A stretch of 64,000 nucleotides of DNA from Microbacterium sp. CFH 31415. GTDB taxonomy: Bacteria > Actinomycetota > Actinomycetes > Actinomycetales > Microbacteriaceae. The translations under genes were made by a program, and so were the position numbers. The stretch covers positions 1-64,000 of the forward strand of contig NZ_JAKYXC010000003.1 in NCBI RefSeq assembly GCF_022538185.1, written 5' to 3'. The notes below the pieces were generated by a model, which worked only from the letters and a program-made list of their open reading frames with translations, was not told where the DNA came from and made no database searches. Shown here one piece after another: positions 8,227-15,414 of this stretch (position 1 is its first letter; each line of letters starts with the position of its first letter).

Positions 8227-9422
8227 TGGCCGCAGAGAACATCGGGGCCCGCGAGCGCGAGCGCATCGCCGAGGCCCTCCTGACGAGCGCCGTCGGCGGT
8301 CCGCGCGAGGCGAAGCGCCGTGCCCGCTTCCATACGCTGCGCGTCGCGGCGGTGCGGCCGCTGACCGACGCCGCGGTCGAGGTGACGTTCGCCGTGCCGG
8401 AAGAGGCGCGCGGCGACTTCGACTACCTCGCCGGCCAGCACGTCGCCCTGCGCACCACGCTCGACGGCCACGAGGTGCGGCGCTCGTACTCGCTGTGCCG
8501 CGCGGTCGACGCCGGCGGCGGAGGGGACGGCCCGCTCACGATCAGCGTGGCCATCAAGCGCGACCAGGGCGGGAGGTTCTCGACATGGGCGCACACCGAG
8601 CTGAAGCCCGGCGACCGCATCGACGTCATGAGCCCGCAGGGCACGTTCACGTCGTCACTCGCCGACCTCGACGGCGCGCATGTCGCGGGCATCGCCGCGG
8701 GTTCGGGGATCACTCCGCTCATGGCGCTCGCCGCGACGGTGCTCGCACGGTCCGAGACCTCGCGCTTCACCCTCGTCTACACGAACCGATCGACCTCCGA
8801 TGTGATGTTCCTCGAGGACCTCGCCGATCTCAAGGACCGCTACCCCTCGCGACTTGCCCTGCACCACGTGCTCTCGCGCGAGCAGCGGGCAGCGCCGCTG
8901 CTCTCGGGACGCATCGACGAAGAGCGGCTCCGCCGCATCCTCGACGCGCTCGTGCTTCCCGACACAGTCGACGAGTGGTTCCTGTGCGGCCCGTTCGAGC
9001 TCGTGCAGCTGTGTCGCGACACGCTCGCCGACATCGGCGTGGCCCCCGAGCACGTCCGCTACGAGCTGTTCACGACGGGCGAGGGCGGCCGGGCGGAGGC
9101 GCCGTCCGGACGCCGGGTCGAGGTCAAGGCCGACGAGCCCGTGCGTCGGATCGAGGTCACGCTCGACGGCCAGTCGGCGACGATCGAGAGTCCGGTCTCC
9201 GCGCACGAATCGATCCTCAATGCCGCGTTGCGCGTGCGCCCCGACGCACCGTTCGCGTGTGCGGGCGGCGTCTGCGGCACGTGCCGGGCGCTGCTGCGCG
9301 AGGGGTCCGTCACGATGACCGAGAACTACGCGCTCGAGCCCGACGAGCTCGAGCGCGGCTACATCCTCACCTGCCAGTCCCACCCCACGACCGACCGCGT
9401 CGTGGTCGACTACGACGTCTGA
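8226..9422 (+). CDS. paaE: PaaE, ferredoxin-NADP reductase-type subunit
   Basis: 398 aa with a tail of about 45 residues before the FAD domain (YLAGQHVALRTT, EVRRSYSLCR). The NADPH-binding domain contains GIAAGSGITPLMALA. The C-terminal plant-type [2Fe-2S] domain carries CAGGVCGTCRALL and a distal Cys in LTCQSHP. It delivers electrons from NADPH to the PaaA diiron site. The start at 8226 is fixed by the TGATG overlap with paaD. Confidence 0.94.
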   Translation: MAAENIGARERERIAEALLTSAVGGPREAKRRARFHTLRVAAVRPLTDAAVEVTFAVPEEARGDFDYLAGQHVALRTTLDGHEVRRSYSLCRAVDAGGGGDGPLTISVAIKRDQGGRFSTWAHTELKPGDRIDVMSPQGTFTSSLADLDGAHVAGIAAGSGITPLMALAATVLARSETSRFTLVYTNRSTSDVMFLEDLADLKDRYPSRLALHHVLSREQRAAPLLSGRIDEERLRRILDALVLPDTVDEWFLCGPFELVQLCRDTLADIGVAPEHVRYELFTTGEGGRAEAPSGRRVEVKADEPVRRIEVTLDGQSATIESPVSAHESILNAALRVRPDAPFACAGGVCGTCRALLREGSVTMTENYALEPDELERGYILTCQSHPTTDRVVVDYDV

Positions 9423-9433
9423 GAGAGGTTCCC

Positions 9434-10195
9434 GTGATCACCAGCTCCGTCGACGAGGGCGTCGCCGAGATCGTGCTCGATGCCCCCGAGAAGCTCAACG
9501 CCCTGTCGTTGGAGGCGATCGGGGAGGTGGATGCCGCGTACGCCGAGGCCGAGGCATCCGGCGCCCGCGCTCTCGTCCTGCGCGGCGAAGGACGCGCGTT
9601 CTGCGCCGGGCGCGACATCGCCGGCGTCGATCCGGCGACCGACGACGTGGGGGAGTACCTCGGCGCGGTCGAGGCGCTGATGCGGCGGATGGCCGCGTTC
9701 CCGGCGCCGACGTTCGCGGCCGTGCAGGGGGCGTGCCTGGGCGTCGGACTCGGGCTCGCCATCGCGACGGACGTGGTGTACGTCGCCGAGACAGCCAAGG
9801 TCGGGTCGCCCTTCGCGAACCTCGGGGCGCTGCTCGACTCGGGCGGTCACGCGCTGCTCTACGAGCGCCTCGGGGCGCACCGCGCTCTCGACCTCATCTA
9901 CACCGGCGAGCTTCTCACCGGAGCCGATGCCGTGGCGGCGGGCCTCTTCAGCCGCAGTGTTGCCGCCGACCAGCTGCTCGACTTCACGCGTGAGCGCGCC
10001 GCACGGGCCGCAGCCGGGCCCACGCAGGCGTTCCTCGCGTCGAAGCGCCTGATCGACAAGCTGAGGGACGAGCGGCTGTGGCGCGTCGTCGCCGACGAGA
10101 CTCGCGGACAGGCCGAGCTGCGTGACACCGCCGACTACCGCGAGGGGTTCGCGGCGTTCCAGGAGAAGCGCAAGCCGACTTTCACCGGCGCCTGA
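9434..10195 (+). CDS. paaG: Crotonase-fold isomerase, PaaG-like
   Basis: 253 aa. The oxyanion hole is AFCAGRDIAG (near 58-68) and GACLGVGLGLAIATD. The usual hydratase Glu is replaced by Asp in LGALLDSGGHALLYERLG. This pattern is known from PaaG, the 1,2-epoxyphenylacetyl-CoA isomerase that rearranges the epoxide to oxepin-CoA. GAGAGAGG just after the paaE stop serves the GTG at 9434. It closes the paaABCDE block; 254 bases of non-coding sequence follow. Confidence 0.82.
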   Translation: MITSSVDEGVAEIVLDAPEKLNALSLEAIGEVDAAYAEAEASGARALVLRGEGRAFCAGRDIAGVDPATDDVGEYLGAVEALMRRMAAFPAPTFAAVQGACLGVGLGLAIATDVVYVAETAKVGSPFANLGALLDSGGHALLYERLGAHRALDLIYTGELLTGADAVAAGLFSRSVAADQLLDFTRERAARAAAGPTQAFLASKRLIDKLRDERLWRVVADETRGQAELRDTADYREGFAAFQEKRKPTFTGA

Positions 10196-10226
10196 CCCGC
10201 ACGACGCCCGGTCGCCGACGGTCGTC

Positions 10227-10270
10227 GAGCGGTTGCGGAGCGGTCGGGGAGCGGTCGGGGAGCGGTCGAG
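10227..10270 (+). repeat. Four 11-bp tandem repeats
   Basis: GAGCGGTTGCG, then GAGCGGTCGGG twice, then GAGCGGTCGAG, head to tail between paaG and the GAPDH gene. No gene is visible in 10196-10449. Confidence 0.9.
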
Positions 10271-10312
10271 GTGAGCCGGAATGCGCCGCGTCGCGAGCAG
10301 ATCTGCACGTCC

Positions 10313-10334
10313 GTTAAGAACCGCATTTCTTGAC
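10313..10334. promoter_or_regulatory. Inverted repeat upstream of GAPDH
   Basis: GTTAAGAA, six bases, TTCTTGAC: 8-bp arms with one mismatch, AT-rich against a very GC-rich background, 115 bases before the GAPDH start. It could be an operator; the factor is unknown. Confidence 0.4.
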
Positions 10335-10449
10335 GCGCCGCGGCGGGGCAAGGACGGCGGATCACTGCACAGCGGCAGGTATTTTTGATCGTCGGTGTCA
10401 CGAACACCCCGCACTCCCGCGACACGCGCTCCGCAACGAAAGGCACCAC

Positions 10450-11898
10450 GTGGTCGACGCACAGCAGACCGAGGACTGGGCAACGCGAGAAGAGCTCGCG
10501 GAGCAGATGATCCCGATCATCGGCCGGCTCTACCGCAAGGGCGTGGTGACGTCGCTGCATGGACACCGCATCATCAACCTGTCGACCACGGGCCTCCTAG
10601 GCGTCCACGAGCGGGTGAGTCAGCTCGGCCACGACGAGCTCGACCCGGCCGAGACGCTCGCCGTGCTCACCGAGCTCGAGGCGCTCGCGCCGGGTGCGGC
10701 GTCGATCGACGTCGGCCGTCTCGCGACCATCGCCCGCGGGTGCTCCGAGTCGCTCGCCGAGCAGCTCGCGGCAGAGCTCGCCGACGTGGCGGGCGCCGGC
10801 GGCGCGATCCCGGCCGGTGCGGACGTCGTGCTCTACGGCTTCGGCCGTATCGGGCGCCTGCTCGCCCGCATCCTGATCTCCCACGCGGGCGGCGGCAGCG
10901 GCCTGCGCCTGCGTGCGATCGTGGTGCGCAAGGGCAGCGCGAACGACCTCCAGAAGCGCGCCAGCCTGCTGCAGCGCGACTCGGTCCACGGTCCGTTCGC
11001 CGGCTCCGTCTCGGTGGACGAGGACGCCCAGCAGATCATCGCCAACGGCACGCGGATCCAGGTCGTCTACGCGGACGACCCCGCAGCCGTCGACTACACC
11101 GCCTACGGCATCGACGACGCGATCGTCGTCGACAACACCGGCCGCTGGCGCGACGAGGCCGGGCTGTCACAGCACCTGCGGGCGAAGGGCGTGGCACGGG
11201 TGCTGCTCACGGCGCCCGGCAAGAGCCCGCTGAAGAACATCGTCCACGGCATCAACGACGACGCCATCGCACCCGACGACCGCATCCTGTCGGCGGCGTC
11301 GTGCACGACGAACGCCATCACCCCGGTTCTCGCTGCGATCGACGAGGCCTACGGAGTCGTGCGCGGCCACGTTGAGACGGTGCACTCGTTCACCAACGAC
11401 CAGAACCTCATCGACAACTTCCACCGCGGCGATCGTCGCGGCCGGTCGGCGGTGCTCAACATGGTGATCACCGAGACCGGAGCCGCTACGGCGGTCGCCA
11501 AGGCGCTGCCGCAGCTGGAGGGCAAGCTGACCGGGAGCTCGATCCGGGTTCCGACGCCCGACGTGTCGCTGGCCGTGCTGCACCTGACGCTGGAGCGCCC
11601 GGCGTCGAAGGACGAGGCGAACGACTACCTGCGGCGGGTGTCGCTGCACTCGAAGCTGCGCCAGCAGATCGACTACGTCGAGTCGCCCGAGGTGGTCTCG
11701 ACCGACTTCGTCGGATCGCATCGCGCCGGCATCGTCGACGGCCTGGCGACCATCGCCGCCGGCGACAACCTCATCCTGTACGTCTGGTACGACAACGAGT
11801 TCGGATACTCGTGCCAGGTGATCCGGGTACTCGAGAAGATGGCCGGCGCGCACCCGGTGGTCCGTCCCGCACGCCGCGAGGTCACGCTCGAGGCGTAG
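10450..11898 (+). CDS. Glyceraldehyde-3-phosphate dehydrogenase, long form
   Basis: 482 aa, against about 335 for ordinary GAPDH. The first 125 residues are a helical extension found in a long GAPDH branch of Actinobacteria. The Rossmann motif VLYGFGRIGRLLARI follows, then the catalytic SAASCTTNAI (Cys about 285) and the C-terminal WYDNEFGYSCQ. The start is the GTG at 10450, preceded by GAAAGG; upstream in-frame ATG codons lack family similarity. It stands alone between a catabolic operon and a gene desert. It could act in gluconeogenesis from aromatic-derived acetyl-CoA and succinyl-CoA, which is an inference. Confidence 0.88.
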   Translation: MVDAQQTEDWATREELAEQMIPIIGRLYRKGVVTSLHGHRIINLSTTGLLGVHERVSQLGHDELDPAETLAVLTELEALAPGAASIDVGRLATIARGCSESLAEQLAAELADVAGAGGAIPAGADVVLYGFGRIGRLLARILISHAGGGSGLRLRAIVVRKGSANDLQKRASLLQRDSVHGPFAGSVSVDEDAQQIIANGTRIQVVYADDPAAVDYTAYGIDDAIVVDNTGRWRDEAGLSQHLRAKGVARVLLTAPGKSPLKNIVHGINDDAIAPDDRILSAASCTTNAITPVLAAIDEAYGVVRGHVETVHSFTNDQNLIDNFHRGDRRGRSAVLNMVITETGAATAVAKALPQLEGKLTGSSIRVPTPDVSLAVLHLTLERPASKDEANDYLRRVSLHSKLRQQIDYVESPEVVSTDFVGSHRAGIVDGLATIAAGDNLILYVWYDNEFGYSCQVIRVLEKMAGAHPVVRPARREVTLEA

Positions 11899-12343
11899 GC
11901 CCGAGCCGGCGCACTCCGCCCGGCCGGGGCCCGCGTACGTCGCAAGATCGGACATCTCGTCGGACATGCCGGTCGATCGATGCTGCGCCCCGGCGTGTCG
12001 CCAGGATCTCCGACGTTGTGGCGGTCATCCACCGTGGGAAACGACCGGGGCATCCCAGGGATCTCGATGCACGCGCTGCGCGCGCACTCGATCGGCGGTG
12101 TGGAGCGCCCGGGTGGTCAAACGGTCGGGCGAAACGCCGGCCGGAAGCTTTCCATCGCCCCATTGAGGGCGAAATCTCCCGACGCCTTGACGGAGCCGGG
12201 ACGGGCTATGCCGGCGGCCGGGGTCGCGGTACGGTGCCGGCGCGCGCCTGCAGGCCTCCGAACAACGCGCCGGGCGGAGCTCACCGCGTTGGGTCTCGCT
12301 GTGCTCGCTCAACGACCGGGACGCGCCCGATCGACGGCCTTCG
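11899..12343. other. 445-bp stretch with no recognisable gene
   Basis: Several short frames exist on both strands (for example 11980-12363 plus, 12025-12312 minus). None shows a family motif, a good ribosome site or normal amino-acid makeup. No convincing terminator or RNA fold was spotted by eye. It separates the GAPDH 3' end from the 3' end of the ThDP gene. Confidence 0.6.
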
Positions 12344-13996
12344 TCAGGAGTTCACGCGGATGATCTCCTGCTGGTAGGGCGCGATGACGGCGCCCGAGAT
12401 GCGGCAGTCGAGCACCAGGAACCGGCGGGCTGCCGGGTCCTCGGCCGCCCACGAAGCGAGGCGCTCCAGGTCGGCCATGGTCCTCACGACCACGCCCTCG
12501 GCTCCGACGCCGGCGGCCAGCGCGGCGAAGTCGACCTCGGGGATGAGCATCGGCTCCTTCGCGAGGCCCTTGAGCCCGTAGAGGTTGACTTCGGCGCCGT
12601 AGGCGGCGTCGTTCCACACCACAGCCATGCCGCGGCCGCCTGCCACCCGCACCGCCGACTCCAGGTCGGACAGCGCCATGAGCCCGCCGCCGTCGCCAGT
12701 GGTGAGCACGACGGTCGCCTCGGGCCGGGCGAGCGCCGCACCGGGCACCGACGGCCAGCCGAGGCCGATCGACTGGAACGCCGTGCCGACCATCATCATG
12801 CGGTCGGGAGACGCGACCGGCCAGAACATGTTCGCCCAGCCGATGAAGTGCCCGCCGTCCGAGACGACGACGCGGTCCTCGGGCAGAAGCTTCGCGATGC
12901 GCGCGGCCACCGAGCGGGGATCCAGGTGTCCATCCGCGGCGACCCCCTCCCCCCTGTCGTAGCCGCGGGCCGCGGCGACATCGACCGATTCGCGCCACCC
13001 GCTGCCCTCGGTGCGCAGCTGGCGCACGGCCGTCACGAGCCGGCCGGCGACGGTCGCGGCATCCCCCCGCACGAATCCGCCGACGTGCGGATGCGTCGCC
13101 GCGGGCGTGACGTCGACCTGGAAGATGCGCGTCCCGGGGGCGAACAGGTCGCCGAACCGCATCGTGAACTGGTTGAGCGAGGCGCCGAAGACCACGGCCA
13201 CGTCGGCCTCGCGCACGAGCTCCATCGCACCCTCGGCGCCGAATCCGCCCGTCACCCCGAGGTCGAACTCGGCGCGGGGGAAGATGCCTCGGCCGAGGGC
13301 CGTCGAGGCGGTGAGGGCTCCGGTGAGGTCGGCGAGCTCGCCGAGCGCGTCGCCCGCGCCGGAGATCCATGCCCCGCGCCCGGCGAGCAGGAAGGGGCGT
13401 TCCGCACCGGCGAGGGCCGCGGCGATGTCGGCGACGGCCCCCTCCGCGAACGGGCCGGTCGGCGTCAGCGGGCCGGGCAGGCGCGGTTCGGGCGCCTCGG
13501 GAACGGGTCCGGCATCGCGCGCCGCGACGTCGTACGGGATGGCGAGCACGGTGGGCACGCGGTAGGTCAGGGCGTGCTCGATCGCGATGACGGTCGTGGC
13601 TGCGGCATCCGCTCGTCCGACCGTGTACGTGCGCGCCCCCACGGCCGACGCCATGGCAATCTGGTCGACGTCCCACGGGCGCGGGCCCGAGGTGGGCTCG
13701 TCACCCACCACGAGCACCAGGGGCACGTGCGCCTGCACGGCCTCGGCCAGTGCGGTGAGGGTGTTGGTGAAGCCGGCGCCGTAGGTCGCCGTGGCGGCGG
13801 CGAGCCTGCCCGAGGCGCGGTGGAAGGCGTCGGCGGCGACGACCCCGCCGGCTTCGTGCCGCACGGCGGTGAACGAGACGGCGGTCGAGCTCTCGAGGGC
13901 ATCGAGGAAATAGGCGTTGCCGTTGCCCATGACCCCGAAGACGTGGTCGATGTGGCGGGCGAGGGTGAGCGCGACGTGCGCGGAGACGGTCGGCAT
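12344..13996 (-). CDS. Thiamine diphosphate-dependent enzyme, acetolactate-synthase-like
   Basis: 550 aa with the standard three-domain layout. The N-terminal PYR domain carries the cofactor-activating Glu in AVRHEAGGVVAADAF (near residue 50). The middle domain is at about 185-320. The C-terminal PP domain has the ThDP/Mg motif GDGGGLMALSDLESAV...VVWNDAAYGAEV. The start at 13996 has CAGGAG eight bases upstream. The substrate cannot be read from sequence; decarboxylation of a 2-oxo acid or an acetolactate-type ligation are the options. Its place beside a NIPSNAP-like gene and an aromatic hydroxylase cluster hints at an aromatic or branched oxo-acid, but it lacks the partners of true IlvB. Confidence 0.8.
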   Translation of the reverse strand: MPTVSAHVALTLARHIDHVFGVMGNGNAYFLDALESSTAVSFTAVRHEAGGVVAADAFHRASGRLAAATATYGAGFTNTLTALAEAVQAHVPLVLVVGDEPTSGPRPWDVDQIAMASAVGARTYTVGRADAAATTVIAIEHALTYRVPTVLAIPYDVAARDAGPVPEAPEPRLPGPLTPTGPFAEGAVADIAAALAGAERPFLLAGRGAWISGAGDALGELADLTGALTASTALGRGIFPRAEFDLGVTGGFGAEGAMELVREADVAVVFGASLNQFTMRFGDLFAPGTRIFQVDVTPAATHPHVGGFVRGDAATVAGRLVTAVRQLRTEGSGWRESVDVAAARGYDRGEGVAADGHLDPRSVAARIAKLLPEDRVVVSDGGHFIGWANMFWPVASPDRMMMVGTAFQSIGLGWPSVPGAALARPEATVVLTTGDGGGLMALSDLESAVRVAGGRGMAVVWNDAAYGAEVNLYGLKGLAKEPMLIPEVDFAALAAGVGAEGVVVRTMADLERLASWAAEDPAARRFLVLDCRISGAVIAPYQQEIIRVNS

Positions 13997-14127
13997 GAGG
14001 GAACTCCTGCAAGACGGGACGGTGGGAGGCCGTATATGTCTCGCGCGTTCGCGCTGCGTGCCCATTTTTCGAGCACCGGCGGACTCGTTCCCGCCGGACG
14101 ACTTCGAGTATAGGACTCCGCGCCGGG

Positions 14128-14133
14128 CATGAT
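14128..14133 (+). promoter_or_regulatory. -10-like box of the NIPSNAP-like gene
   Basis: CATGAT seven bases before ATG 14141; the same hexamer precedes the gene at 18987. It favours 14141 over the in-frame ATG at 14129. Confidence 0.35.
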
Positions 14134-14140
14134 GGAGGCC

Positions 14141-14443
14141 ATGAGGACCATCCAGCTGCGCCGGTACACGCTCGTCGACGGAGAGTACGACGCCTTCGTC
14201 GCGTGGTGGGAGGGCTGCATGCCGCGCGTGCGTCCGGCCGCCGGGTTCCGGATCGAGTTCGCGTACGGCCTGCCCGCGTCGAACGAGTTCGTCTGGGCTG
14301 TCAGCGCCGAAGGCGACGAGGAGGCGTTCGTCGCCCTCGAGCAGGAGTACATGGCATCGGATGCCCGCGCCGAGGCGTTCGCCGGAGTGCCGCAGCGTGT
14401 CGCGGTGTACGACATCGCGTTCGTCGGGCAGCAGTTCGCCTGA
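14141..14443 (+). CDS. Small NIPSNAP-like (dimeric alpha-beta barrel) protein
   Basis: 100 aa. It opens with RTIQLRRYTLVDGEYDAFVAWW, a beta-alpha pattern seen in NIPSNAP/ABM-type ferredoxin-like folds, with a second repeat around EFVWAVSAEGDEEAFVALEQEY. Such proteins often sit beside oxidoreductases or decarboxylases. No catalytic residue is evident. It is divergent from the ThDP enzyme with 144 bases between the two starts. The fold assignment is by eye and moderate; an alternative start at 14129 adds four residues. Confidence 0.65.
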   Translation: MRTIQLRRYTLVDGEYDAFVAWWEGCMPRVRPAAGFRIEFAYGLPASNEFVWAVSAEGDEEAFVALEQEYMASDARAEAFAGVPQRVAVYDIAFVGQQFA

Positions 14444-14450
14444 GTCCGTG

Positions 14451-14549
14451 CGGCGCCGGAAGCGCCCGCGGCGAGCCGGAAGCGCCCGTGGCGCCGGAAC
14501 CCCCGCGGCGCCGGAAGCGCCCGCGGCGAGCCGGATGCGCCCCACGGCG
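14451..14549 (+). repeat. Degenerate about 20-bp tandem repeats
   Basis: About five copies built on GCCGGAAGCGCCCGCGGCG fill the gap between the convergent NIPSNAP-like and iclR genes. They are rich in potential GC hairpins and might act as a terminator zone. Confidence 0.75.
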
Positions 14550-14562
14550 ATGACCCGGGTCG

Positions 14563-15273
14563 TCAGGCGCCGAGCGCCTCGCGGATCGCGCTCGCGGAGC
14601 GATGCAGTCGCTGCGCGATAACCTCGGGCTCGACGGGGCTGGCGACGTAGACCGCCGCGATCGCCGCAGGACGCTGGCTGCCGCGCAGGCGGAGCGGCAC
14701 CGACACCGACTGCACGGTCGGGATGACCTCGTCGTGGCTGGTCGCGTAGCCGCGCAGTGCGGTCTCGGCGATCTCGGCGCGCAGGCGATCGTCGACGGCG
14801 GTCGGCCACTCGGCCGGATCGAGGGTTGACAGGATCGCCTTGCTCGGCGCTCCGACGGTGATGGAGTGGCGAGCTCCCGGGCGCTGTGCCACCGCGGCCA
14901 CCGCGTGCCGCGGTTCGACGCTCGCCAGCGTGATGCACTCGTCGCGATCGAGGACCGCGAGGAAGCACGTCATGCCGAGCTCGTTCGCGATCGCCGTCAG
15001 CTCCGGCAGCGCCTCGGCATGCAGGTCATGGGCGACCCCCGCGGCAAGGGCGGCGAGCCGCGCGCCGAGCTGCACGCGCCCGGCCGTGTCGCGGGTGATG
15101 AGTCCGTGGTCCTCGAGTGTGCGCAGCAGCCGGTAGACCACGGAACGATGCAGGTCGAGCCGGCGTGCGAGATCGTCGATCGAGAGCGGCTCGCGGGCAT
15201 CGGCGAGGACTTCGAGCACCCGGATGCCGCGGCTCAGCGTCTGCGACGCGGGCGCTGTGGTCGTCGTGGTCAT
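14563..15273 (-). CDS. IclR-family regulator of the adjacent aromatic hydroxylase
   Basis: 236 aa. The winged HTH is at residues about 10-70 (SRGIRVLEVLADAREPLSIDDLA, LHRSVVYRLLRTLEDHG). The C-terminal IclR effector domain follows, with the GAPSKAIL segment. IclR members such as PcaR, PobR and MhpR control aromatic acid catabolism. It is divergent from the FAD monooxygenase and shares a 141-bp intergenic region with two GTTC-N7-GAAC palindromes. The likely effector is the monooxygenase substrate, which is an inference. Confidence 0.9.
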   Translation of the reverse strand: MTTTTTAPASQTLSRGIRVLEVLADAREPLSIDDLARRLDLHRSVVYRLLRTLEDHGLITRDTAGRVQLGARLAALAAGVAHDLHAEALPELTAIANELGMTCFLAVLDRDECITLASVEPRHAVAAVAQRPGARHSITVGAPSKAILSTLDPAEWPTAVDDRLRAEIAETALRGYATSHDEVIPTVQSVSVPLRLRGSQRPAAIAAVYVASPVEPEVIAQRLHRSASAIREALGA

Positions 15274-15328
15274 CGGGGTCCTCTCCGCACAGGGGGTTGT
15301 CGCGCGGCATCCGCTTCGTATACGATCT

Positions 15329-15363
15329 GTTCAATAGTAGAACTTTGTGTTCGAATATAGAAC
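15329..15363. promoter_or_regulatory. Two IclR-type palindromic boxes
   Basis: GTTCAATAGTAGAAC (15329-15343) and GTTCGAATATAGAAC (15349-15363), each GTTC-N7-GAAC, with centres 20 bp apart and so on the same helix face. They are in the AT-rich middle of the divergent iclR/monooxygenase region. Confidence 0.7.
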
Positions 15364-15414
15364 GCACCGGATGCGAGCACAACCCCGACGAAGTCGTCAG
15401 GAAGGACCAGGACG

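Noticed and set aside
1106..10195. Presence of paaK (phenylacetate-CoA ligase) in the cluster
   Set aside because: No adenylate-forming ligase motif was found anywhere in the window; it must be elsewhere or replaced.
11980..12363. Possible 127-codon gene in the desert after GAPDH
   Set aside because: No ribosome site, no recognisable motif, and it runs into the 3' end of the ThDP gene.
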